Assembly (NCBI GenBank): GCA_002390225.1
Contig: DGOW01000022.1
Location: 969 to 19,366, forward strand
Length of the DNA stretch: 18,398 bases
Direction: 5' to 3'
DNA from: Gemmatimonadales bacterium UBA4456
GTDB lineage: Bacteria; Gemmatimonadota; Gemmatimonadetes; Longimicrobiales; Gaopeijiaceae
Position 1 is the stretch's first letter, and every line of letters starts with the position of its first letter. The notes beneath the pieces are model-generated. The model searched no databases. It saw only the letters and a list, made by a program, of their open reading frames with translations, and was not told the origin of the DNA. Positions 1 to 6,435 of this stretch are shown here, in pieces. The translations under genes were made by a program, and so were the position numbers.

Positions 1-255
1 TGGCCCGGCCCGCATGAGCGAGATTTTATCGGTCTTGGAGAGCAGTTGTGCCCAGTCGACCGTGACCTTCTCGAGTTCCTCCAGCGCCTCCCATCGCTCT
101 TCGATCGGCATTGAGAACCAGCGCCGGCAGGCCTGGCAGATCGCCCGCAGTCAACCACGCGAAGGGTCGAACGCCAGCCGGGTGCCGTTGGGCGCGTGCT
201 CCAACTCCTCGTTCGCCTCCAAGGTCGTAACGCAGACCAGACAGCGGTTGAACAC
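1..255 (-). pseudogene. Small paired-CxxC (zinc-ribbon-like) protein, interrupted by in-frame TGA; runs off left edge
   Basis: Reading the minus strand from a GTG at 255-253 gives MFNRCLVC..., then a conserved-looking core (RLAFDPSRG), an in-frame TGA at 153-151 (codon 35), and immediately afterwards, in the same frame, LRAICQACRRWFSMP, EERWEALEELEKV and more, open to base 1. The two CxxC pairs (codons 5/8 and 40/43) lie on either side of the stop and look like one zinc-ribbon-type site, so both halves should belong to one protein. From memory, small proteins with this layout (CxxC, a FDP-x-RG-R-L block, CxxC-x-RW, then a W-E-A-L-E helix) occur in Gemmatimonadota with Arg at the stop position. 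A single C-to-T change in CGA would explain the TGA. The start could also be the GTG at 300. Function unknown. It may be a decayed gene, a real population variant or a sequence error. The overlapping frame at 352-26 is a shadow. Confidence 0.6.
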
Positions 256-372
256 GAGAACGGCGGGTCGGACGCGAGTCGGGAGCGTCCGGACGAACAC
301 GACCCGGCGGAACTACACAGGAGAGTCGCTCGGCGGTCCCCGATTTCTCCAACCCCGCATAGGTTTCCGTTC
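256..372. other. Intergenic region between divergent genes
   Basis: This stretch of about 117 bases separates the minus-strand CxxC frame from the plus-strand amidotransferase gene. Promoters for both directions would be expected here, including the one leading into the long plus-strand gene run. I could not recognise convincing -35/-10 boxes, a sigma-54 -24/-12 element or an operator. A weak AGG at 361-363 sits nine bases before the ATG at 373 and is the only ribosome-binding hint. Confidence 0.4.
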
Positions 373-951
373 ATGTTAATTGTGATCGACAACTACGACT
401 CCTTCACCTTCAACCTCGTCCAGCACTTGGGCGCACTCGGCGCGGACCCGGTCGTGATCCGCAACGACGAGCTCACCGAAGGCGAAATCGAAGAGTTGGT
501 TCCGGAGCGCATCGTGGTGTCTCCAGGGCCGGGTACGCCCGTGGAAGCCGGTATCAGCATCGATGCCTTCCGTCGATTCGGTTCCCGTGGGGTTCCCATG
601 TTGGGGGTCTGTCTCGGCCACCAGAGTCTGGGCGAGGCATTTGGTGGCCGCACCATTCGGGCTCGCCGCGCGATGCATGGTAAAACTGGACCCATCCGGC
701 ACGACGGCAGGGGCATCTTCGAAGGGGTACCGTCTCCTTTGAGGGTTGCCCGATACCACTCCCTCGTGAGCGATGCCGACGCGCTGCCCGCGCAGCTTGT
801 GCCCGTTGCCTGGAGCACGGCGCCTGAGGACAAAGGGGAGGTCCAGGCAATGCGCCATAAATCGCTCCCTCTGTGGGGTGTTCAGTTCCATCCCGAGTCG
901 CTGTTCAGCGACCATGGGGCGATACTCCTCGAGAACTTCCTTCGACTCTGA
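373..951 (+). CDS. trpG: Class I glutamine amidotransferase, anthranilate/aminodeoxychorismate synthase component II (TrpG/PabA)
   Basis: This is the glutaminase subunit that hydrolyses glutamine and passes ammonia to a chorismate-binding partner (TrpE for anthranilate, PabB for aminodeoxychorismate), in the cytoplasm. The 192-residue protein has the usual family length and opens with MLIVIDNYDSFTFNLVQHLG, typical of TrpG/PabA. The oxyanion-hole PGPGTP is at about 51-56. The nucleophile is Cys80 in GVCLGHQ, with His173 and Glu175 in QFHPES completing the triad. I start at the ATG at 373. The frame stays open further upstream, but the extra 59 residues are low-complexity and not family-like. 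No trpE, pabB or other trp gene is visible, so TrpG cannot be told from PabA, and it may be a shared (amphibolic) subunit. It precedes kdsB by 68 bases and has no obvious functional link to it. Confidence 0.9.
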   Translation: MLIVIDNYDSFTFNLVQHLGALGADPVVIRNDELTEGEIEELVPERIVVSPGPGTPVEAGISIDAFRRFGSRGVPMLGVCLGHQSLGEAFGGRTIRARRAMHGKTGPIRHDGRGIFEGVPSPLRVARYHSLVSDADALPAQLVPVAWSTAPEDKGEVQAMRHKSLPLWGVQFHPESLFSDHGAILLENFLRL

Positions 952-1019
952 ACCTTGGGTAGCTTGCAAAGCGTGAATGGTTCTTTCTCGTTCCGCCTTA
1001 CCGGGCTGACTTCAGCCTG
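952..1019. other. Spacer with small hairpin next to the kdsB start
   Basis: The 68-base gap between the amidotransferase and kdsB contains a perfect six-base inverted repeat, GGCTGA (1004-1009) and TCAGCC (1012-1017), ending two bases before the kdsB ATG. There is no T-tract after it, so it does not look like an intrinsic terminator. There is no clear Shine-Dalgarno sequence in the spacer. A short TTCTTTCTCGTTCC pyrimidine run lies at 981-994. Whether a promoter sits here is not clear. Confidence 0.35.
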
Positions 1020-1796
1020 ATGAGCGGCCAGGTTCTCGGCATTGTGCCCGCCCGGCTCGCGTCGACCCGGCTCCCCCGGAAACCACTCTACGAGCTTCAC
1101 GGAAAACCGTTGATCGAGTGGGTTTGGCGGCGTGTCGCCATGATGAACGTTCTCGACCATGCAGTCGTCGCCACCGATTCTACAGAGGTTGCCGACGTGT
1201 GTCGGGCCATGGGCGCACCGGTAGAGATGACGTCTCCAGACCACCGGTCCGGCACTGACCGGGTCGCCGAGGTGGCCGACCTGGCGGAATACCGAGATTT
1301 CGACCTCATCGCAAACGTCCAGGGAGACGAGCCGCTCCTGCAGGAATCCCACCTGAGGAGCGCCATCGACCTGGTCCGCAACGACGGATGGCCGGTGGGC
1401 ACGTGCGCCACGCCACTGCTGACTGAGGAGGCACGGAGAAACCCCTCCGTCGTGAAGGTCGTGCGGTCAGCCTCCGGAGGGGCCCTCTACTTCTCTCGGG
1501 CGGAGATCCCCCACAAGCGAGACGGGAAACCCAAGCCGGAGGATCTCGAGCGCGATCTATTCCTTCGTCACATCGGTATCTACGCCTACGCTCGAGCGGC
1601 CCTGCAGGATTGGGTCGCTCTCGCCCCATCGTACCTGGAACAGCTCGAGATGCTCGAGCAGCTCCGCCCCCTGGAAGCCGGCATGCGAATCGGCGTCTCC
1701 GTTGTGGGTTCTGCCGCCCCGGGTGTCGACACCCCGGAAGACGCGGTTCGCATGGAACAACAGTTGAGTCGATTCAACCACCCCACCCCAGTTTGA
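1020..1796 (+). CDS. kdsB: 3-deoxy-manno-octulosonate cytidylyltransferase (CMP-Kdo synthetase)
   Basis: KdsB activates Kdo with CTP to give CMP-Kdo and pyrophosphate, the sugar donor for the inner core of LPS, in the cytoplasm. The 258-residue protein has the family length and a nucleotidyltransferase fold. The N-terminal nucleotide-binding motif is ARLASTRLPRKPL (about 11-23), followed by VVATDS and the metal/substrate loop NVQGDEPLL near residue 100. A C-terminal YLEQLEMLEQLRPLE segment is typical of KdsB. The start at 1020 places the nucleotide loop at the usual distance from the N-terminus, although no Shine-Dalgarno is visible and a small hairpin abuts the ATG. pyrG, which makes the CTP substrate, begins four bases after the stop, so the two are very probably co-transcribed. 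Confidence 0.95.
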   Translation: MSGQVLGIVPARLASTRLPRKPLYELHGKPLIEWVWRRVAMMNVLDHAVVATDSTEVADVCRAMGAPVEMTSPDHRSGTDRVAEVADLAEYRDFDLIANVQGDEPLLQESHLRSAIDLVRNDGWPVGTCATPLLTEEARRNPSVVKVVRSASGGALYFSRAEIPHKRDGKPKPEDLERDLFLRHIGIYAYARAALQDWVALAPSYLEQLEMLEQLRPLEAGMRIGVSVVGSAAPGVDTPEDAVRMEQQLSRFNHPTPV

Positions 1797-1800
1797 CCCC

Positions 1801-3462
1801 ATGACCGACAACAACGTGCGACCCACCAAGTACATCTTCGTGACAGGCGGGGTGGTGTCTTCCCTCGGGAAGGGCATCGCAGCGGCCTCTATTGGTCGGC
1901 TGCTCAAGGAGCGCGGCCTGCGCGTGACCCTGCAGAAGTTCGATCCCTACATCAACGTCGACCCGGGGACACTCTCGCCGTACCAGCACGGTGAGGTGTT
2001 CGTCACGGACGACGGCGCCGAAACGGATCTCGATCTGGGGCACTACGAGCGCTTCATCGACGAGTCACTCTCCCAGGACAACAACATCACGACTGGGCGG
2101 ATTTACCAGAACGTCATCAGCAAAGAACGCCGAGGGGACTACCTCGGCTCAACCGTTCAGGTGATCCCGCACATCACAGACGAGATCAAGAGCGCGATCA
2201 GCCGTTTGTCTGCGGACAACGACGTGGTCATCACTGAGATCGGCGGGACGGTGGGTGACATCGAATCGCTTCCGTTCCTCGAGGCAATTCGACAATTCCG
2301 CGTCGATGTCGGACGCGAGAACGCAATCTTCGTGCACCTCACGCTCGTACCGTACCTGGCGGCAGCAGGGGAACTGAAGACAAAGCCGACCCAGCATTCG
2401 GTCCGGGAGTTGATGGAGATTGGAATCCAGCCCCAGGTCCTGATCTGCCGGGCCGAGCAGCCACTGTCCAAGGAGATCAAGCGAAAGATCGCCCTCTTCA
2501 CCAACGTCGAGACCGACGCGGTACTCGAATCTCCGGACCTGTCCACGATTTACGAGGTGCCGCTCGCGCTGAAGCGTCAGCGAGCCGACGAAGTCGTCAT
2601 GAAACGTCTGGGACTCGCGGACCTTCCTGATCCGGATCTTGGACCCTGGACCGACATGGTACGGCGCGTGCAGCACCCGGCCTCAGGCCAGGCCAGGATC
2701 GCCGTGGTCGGCAAATACACGGAACTCGTGGACTCATATAAGTCCGTCCAGGAAGCCCTGATCCACGGCGGCATCGCGAACGACGTGAAGGTCGACATCG
2801 ACTGGGTCCTCTCTGAGACCTTTACGGGAGGGGAGGGCGTCGAGCGACTCTCGGGATACGACGGCTTGCTTATCCCCGGTGGATTCGGCCCGAGGGGGGT
2901 GGAAGGCATGCTTCAGGCGATCCGATGGGCGCGGGAGAGCGAGATACCCTTCTTCGGGATCTGTCTGGGTCTCCAGTGCGCGGTGATCGAGTACGCTCGA
3001 AACGTCTGTGGTCTGGAGGGGGCAGATTCCACGGAATTCGACGTGGAGTCGCCACATCCCGTGATCGCACTGCTGGACTCGCAGCTTCAGGTTACGACGA
3101 AGGGCGGTACTATGCGGCTCGGCGCCTATCCATGCGCGCTCGCGGAGGGCACCCGGGCTCATGAGATCTACGCGGCCGAGGAGATTTCGGAGCGCCACCG
3201 GCACCGCTGGGAGGTCAATAACGAGTACCGTGAGGTGCTCAGGGAGAACGGGATGACGATCAGCGGCACGTCCCCGGATGGGGGTCTGGTTGAGATGATC
3301 GAGATCACCGATCACCCATGGTTCGTGGCGGGGCAGTTCCATCCGGAGCTCAAGAGCCGCCCGACGCGGCCACACCCGCTCTTCGCTTCCTTCATCGAGG
3401 CGGCGGCCGGGCAGGCGGAACGCGACACCGCGACTTCGGCCGAGCAACCGGTCGGCGTCTGA
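1801..3462 (+). CDS. pyrG: CTP synthase (glutamine-hydrolysing)
   Basis: PyrG aminates UTP to CTP using ATP and glutamine. The 553-residue protein has the normal two-domain layout. The N-terminal synthetase domain (about 1-270) has the P-loop-like TGGVVSSLGKGI near residue 15, the QKFDPYINVDPGT segment and EIGGTVGDIES. The C-terminal class I amidotransferase domain (about 295-540) has Cys388 in GICLGLQ, and His514 and Glu516 in QFHPE. The ATG at 1801 follows the kdsB stop by only four bases, and no Shine-Dalgarno sequence is visible, which suggests translational coupling. Its position between kdsB and kdsA makes sense because KdsB consumes CTP, although CTP is also needed for RNA and phospholipids. 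Nothing looks truncated. Confidence 0.97.
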   Translation: MTDNNVRPTKYIFVTGGVVSSLGKGIAAASIGRLLKERGLRVTLQKFDPYINVDPGTLSPYQHGEVFVTDDGAETDLDLGHYERFIDESLSQDNNITTGRIYQNVISKERRGDYLGSTVQVIPHITDEIKSAISRLSADNDVVITEIGGTVGDIESLPFLEAIRQFRVDVGRENAIFVHLTLVPYLAAAGELKTKPTQHSVRELMEIGIQPQVLICRAEQPLSKEIKRKIALFTNVETDAVLESPDLSTIYEVPLALKRQRADEVVMKRLGLADLPDPDLGPWTDMVRRVQHPASGQARIAVVGKYTELVDSYKSVQEALIHGGIANDVKVDIDWVLSETFTGGEGVERLSGYDGLLIPGGFGPRGVEGMLQAIRWARESEIPFFGICLGLQCAVIEYARNVCGLEGADSTEFDVESPHPVIALLDSQLQVTTKGGTMRLGAYPCALAEGTRAHEIYAAEEISERHRHRWEVNNEYREVLRENGMTISGTSPDGGLVEMIEITDHPWFVAGQFHPELKSRPTRPHPLFASFIEAAAGQAERDTATSAEQPVGV

Positions 3463-3500
3463 GGTGAACCACGGGTCACGCGCGTCCGGAGATCGGTGAC

Positions 3501-4295
3501 ATGTTTGAGACCTTCCGTCTCATTGCGGGTCCGTGCTCCCTCGAGGACGATGAGCTCAACCTCGAGATCGCCCGCCGCCTCGTCGCGCTCGCCGAGGAGA
3601 CGGGGCTTGCGATCGTTTTCAAGGGCTCGTTCGACAAGGCCAATCGTTCGCGTATATCGTCACCGCGCGGACCGGGCCTCGATGCCGGCCTCGAACGACT
3701 CGCCGCAGTTCGCTCTACAACGGGGCTTCCTGTTCTCACCGATATCCATGAGCCACATCAAGCCGCACCGGTGGCGGAGGTGGTCGATGTGTTGCAGATC
3801 CCGGCGTTCCTGTGTCGGCAGACCGACCTTCTCGTCGCTGCCGGACGGACGGGGTGTGCCGTGAACGTGAAGAAGGGCCAGTGGATGGCGCCTGAGGAGA
3901 TGGGGGCAGCGGTGCAGAAAGTGCGAGAGTCAGGCGCAAGCGAGGTGGCCATTACCGAACGTGGGACCATCCACGGATATGGTGACCTCGTAGTCGACAT
4001 GAGGTCGTTCGCCCGACTGCAAGCCGCCACAGGAGCGCCCGCGATCTTTGACGGAACGCATGCCGTTCAGCGTCCCGGCCTCGCGGCTGGTTCGAGCGGA
4101 GGCGATCCGGAGCACATCCCGGCCCTCGTTCGAGCGGCCGTAGCAGCCGGGTGTGACGGGCTCTTTCTCGAAACGCATCCCGAGCCTGCTCGGGCGCCGT
4201 CCGACGGTACGAACATGCTTCCGCTCGATCAGCTTCCCGCGCTCATTCACGAGGTCCTCGCGATCCGTGCCGCACTCGCGTCATCCGCCACCTGA
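3501..4295 (+). CDS. kdsA: 3-deoxy-8-phosphooctulonate synthase (Kdo-8-phosphate synthase), metal-dependent type
   Basis: KdsA condenses phosphoenolpyruvate with arabinose 5-phosphate to Kdo 8-phosphate, the committed step of Kdo synthesis. The 264-residue TIM-barrel protein has the family signatures AGPCSLED (about 10-16), FKGSFDKANRS, the substrate loop SPRGPGLDAGL, LCRQTDLL and RGTIHGY. All four ligands of the metal-dependent class are present: Cys12, His187 (DGTHAVQ), Glu224 (LETHPEP) and Asp235 (SDGTN). They are spaced as in the Aquifex aeolicus enzyme, whereas E. coli KdsA has Asn at the Cys position and needs no metal. A GGAGA about eight bases before the ATG at 3501 supports this start. 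It lies 38 bases after pyrG and 18 bases before kdsC. Confidence 0.95.
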   Translation: MFETFRLIAGPCSLEDDELNLEIARRLVALAEETGLAIVFKGSFDKANRSRISSPRGPGLDAGLERLAAVRSTTGLPVLTDIHEPHQAAPVAEVVDVLQIPAFLCRQTDLLVAAGRTGCAVNVKKGQWMAPEEMGAAVQKVRESGASEVAITERGTIHGYGDLVVDMRSFARLQAATGAPAIFDGTHAVQRPGLAAGSSGGDPEHIPALVRAAVAAGCDGLFLETHPEPARAPSDGTNMLPLDQLPALIHEVLAIRAALASSAT

Positions 4296-4313
4296 TCACG
4301 GACTCGATCCGAC

Positions 4314-4883
4314 ATGACTCCGCTTCCTGATCCGATCTCTGCAGAACTCGCTCAGCGTATCCGCCTCGTCATCTTCGACGTCGACGGCGTTCTTACGGAC
4401 GCGGGCGTGTACATCGGGGCAACGGAGGCCGGCGAGTCGGTCGAACTGAAGCGCTTCGACATCCAGGACGGTGTGGGCCTGAAGATGCTTGGCTGGGGCG
4501 GGTTGGACGTGGTGATGGTGTCCGGTCGGGTCTCGGAGGCTACTTCGATACGAGCGTCGGAGCTGGGTATCGAGGGATGCTATCAGGAGCCGGACGCCCA
4601 CAAGCTCAAAGTAGTCGAGCGGATCCTCAATGAGCGTAACGTGGCGTGGGAAGAAGTCGCCATGATCGGCGATGACATCCCGGATCTGTCCGTCATGCGA
4701 CGGGTCGGCCTCAAGGCAGCGGTAGCGAATGCCACACCCCCTGTTGTCGCGATCGCTGACTGGCAGTCCACCAGGGCAGGAGGGCATGGAGCGGCACGGG
4801 AGTTCTGTGACGCACTTCTTGCAGCACGGGGCGATCTCGATCGTGTCATCGAAACGTATGTCGAGGAACGGAGCCAGACGTGA
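4314..4883 (+). CDS. kdsC: 3-deoxy-manno-octulosonate-8-phosphatase (HAD superfamily)
   Basis: KdsC removes the phosphate from Kdo 8-phosphate to give free Kdo. The 189-residue protein is a small cap-less HAD phosphatase. Motif I is FDVDGVLTD with nucleophile Asp22 and acid/base Asp24. Motif II is MVSGR, the YQEPDAHKLK stretch carries the motif III lysine, and motif IV is MIGDDIPDL. The length fits KdsC, whose family works as a tetramer. The call over a generic HAD phosphatase is strengthened by direct neighbours kdsA and kdsD. Its TGA overlaps the GTG of kdsD (GTGA at 4880-4883), a classic translational-coupling junction. The start ATG at 4314 lacks a strong Shine-Dalgarno sequence. Confidence 0.93.
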   Translation: MTPLPDPISAELAQRIRLVIFDVDGVLTDAGVYIGATEAGESVELKRFDIQDGVGLKMLGWGGLDVVMVSGRVSEATSIRASELGIEGCYQEPDAHKLKVVERILNERNVAWEEVAMIGDDIPDLSVMRRVGLKAAVANATPPVVAIADWQSTRAGGHGAAREFCDALLAARGDLDRVIETYVEERSQT

Positions 4884-5848
4884 CGAATCGGGCCAGGGTC
4901 ATTGCCGAAGGCCGGCGTGTGCTGGCCCTCGAGGCGAGCGCCATCACGGCGCTCGAGGTGCGCCTTGGTGACGACTTCGCGGCCGCGTGCGAACTCCTGG
5001 CCGGGGCCAGCGGACGGGTTGTCACCTGCGGCATCGGTAAGAGTGGCCACATCGCCCGGAAGATTGCGGGCACGCTGACGTCCACAGGGACGCCTGCAAC
5101 GTTCCTCCATCCGGTGGAGGCGCTGCACGGTGACCTGGGGATCGTGGGTGAGGACGATGTCGCGATCATCATCTCCAAGTCGGGACACTCCGAGGAGCTT
5201 GACGGGCTGGTCGGCTATCTGGCCCACCTCCGTGTGCCCATTGTCGCCCTCGTGGGGGCGTCGAGAAGCCAGCTTGCCGAGCATGCCACGGTGGCGCTGA
5301 ACTGTTCCGTGGAGGAGGAGGCCTGCCCCATGGACCTCGCACCGACGTCGTCCAGTACCGCAGCGCTTGCCATGGGAGATGCCCTGGCAGTCACGGTCCT
5401 ACAGCAGAAGGGATTCACTCAGGCAGACTTCGCCCAGTTCCATCCGGGCGGCGCTCTCGGGCGAAGGCTCACGGTCCGGGTGAGTGACGTGATGGAGTGC
5501 GAGAGCTACCCGTCGTTACCGGCCTCCGCGACCATGAGGGACGCGATCGGACCGCTCGCTGAGATGCGAGGCACGGTGCCGATCGTGAACAATGAAGGGC
5601 GAGTCAGCGGCGTGGTGACGGCTGGAGACCTGACGCGTCTCATGGAACGAGACAACGGCTTCCTGGATCGCGCCGTGGAGGAGGTCATGACACGGGGGCC
5701 GCAAACGGCATCCCCGGATGAACTTGGGGCGGCCGCGGCGAGTAGGATGGAGGCCCACGGGATTATGGCGCTCCCCGTCGTGGATGGCGGGGGGCGACTG
5801 AAGGGCATGGTACATCTTCACGACCTGATGAGAGCTGGAGCAGTCTGA
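4880..5848 (+). CDS. kdsD: Arabinose-5-phosphate isomerase (SIS domain plus two CBS domains)
   Basis: KdsD interconverts ribulose 5-phosphate and arabinose 5-phosphate, feeding KdsA. The 322-residue protein has an N-terminal SIS sugar-isomerase domain (about 35-175) followed by two CBS domains (about 203-262 and 270-322). The E. coli active-site residues have counterparts at a constant offset of minus five: Lys54 in GIGKSGH, His83 in ALHGD, Glu106 in SGHSEE, Glu147 and His188 in FHPGG. It starts with GTG, overlapping the kdsC stop by four bases. The CBS pair may sense a nucleotide-type ligand such as CMP-Kdo, but that is family inference. The paralogue naming (kdsD versus kpsF or gutQ) is settled here by the Kdo gene context. 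Confidence 0.95.
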   Translation: MTNRARVIAEGRRVLALEASAITALEVRLGDDFAAACELLAGASGRVVTCGIGKSGHIARKIAGTLTSTGTPATFLHPVEALHGDLGIVGEDDVAIIISKSGHSEELDGLVGYLAHLRVPIVALVGASRSQLAEHATVALNCSVEEEACPMDLAPTSSSTAALAMGDALAVTVLQQKGFTQADFAQFHPGGALGRRLTVRVSDVMECESYPSLPASATMRDAIGPLAEMRGTVPIVNNEGRVSGVVTAGDLTRLMERDNGFLDRAVEEVMTRGPQTASPDELGAAAASRMEAHGIMALPVVDGGGRLKGMVHLHDLMRAGAV

Positions 5849-5849
5849 C

Positions 5850-6410
5850 ATGACCAACGAACGAGCCCGGAGCGCAACGAGCATCGGTGCCATGGGCCTG
5901 GCTCTGATGATGACGATGGCGTGTTCCAGCGAAGTCAGTACGCCCGTCGCGAACAGTGACCTGCAGGCGATGGAGGCCGATTACGTGGCATACGGCATGG
6001 TCAGCTTCGTGACCGCCAGCGGCGTGCGGGAGGGCCGTATCCAGGCGGACACGGCGTTCGTATTCGAAGAGTCCTCGACCGCCATGCTGCGCCAGATGTC
6101 GATCGTTTTCTATGACGAGTTCGGGAACGAGAACGCCACTGTCACAGGGGCGTTCGGCGATTGGAACCGCGAGACGAATCGGATGGCGGCCCGTGGCGAC
6201 GTCGTGCTGCTGATCCACGAAGACTCCAGCCGCATCCAGAGCCCGGAGCTCTTCTATGATCCCGGTCTGGAGAAGATCTGGAGTGACTCGATGACCATAC
6301 GGACCATGAGGGACGGGACCGTCACGAGCGGTACCGCATTCGAATCTGACATGGCCTTCGAGAACATCACCATCGCGAACATGCGGGGTGGGGCGCAGCG
6401 AGTCTTCTAG
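5850..6410 (+). CDS. lptC: LptC-like LPS-export lipoprotein
   Basis: LptC normally spans from the inner membrane into the periplasm and hands LPS from the LptB2FG transporter to LptA. This 186-residue protein starts with a short basic N-region and hydrophobic stretch ending in MMTMAC, so Cys25 is a likely lipidation site. The -3 residue is Thr, a weak lipobox. The remainder is beta-rich with the LptC/OstA pattern: ETNRMAARGDVVL, SSRIQSPELFYDPGLEKIWSDS, and a final FENITIANMRGG that matches the family's usual end. The ATG at 5850 lies one base after the kdsD stop with GGAG at 5837-5840. LptF and LptG, which it would dock onto, are not in the window. Confidence 0.82.
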   Translation: MTNERARSATSIGAMGLALMMTMACSSEVSTPVANSDLQAMEADYVAYGMVSFVTASGVREGRIQADTAFVFEESSTAMLRQMSIVFYDEFGNENATVTGAFGDWNRETNRMAARGDVVLLIHEDSSRIQSPELFYDPGLEKIWSDSMTIRTMRDGTVTSGTAFESDMAFENITIANMRGGAQRVF

Positions 6411-6435
6411 ACCGCGCCCACCGCCTCTCTGCTCC

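Noticed and set aside
117..153. Selenocysteine readthrough at the TGA in the left-edge frame, since a short hairpin (about 137-117 on the minus strand) can be drawn downstream of it.
   Set aside because: The expected residue appears to be Arg rather than Cys, short GC-rich hairpins arise easily in such sequence, and no recognisable SECIS apical feature could be confirmed.
26..352. A 108-residue minus-strand frame and a 121-residue plus-strand frame at the left edge as genes.
   Set aside because: Both are Arg/Ser/Gly-rich shadows without motifs, while the third frame shows paired CxxC and conserved-looking blocks despite its stop.
196..372. N-terminal extension of the amidotransferase to 196.
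   Set aside because: The added residues are low-complexity and run through the divergent intergenic region; the family start MLIVIDNYDS is at 373.
2734..3447. Long minus-strand open frame opposite pyrG (237 codons), and similar ones opposite rpoN (9168-9929, 9936-10781) and the methyltransferase (16643-17491).
   Set aside because: They are antisense shadows of strongly supported genes in GC-rich DNA, with no recognisable domain.
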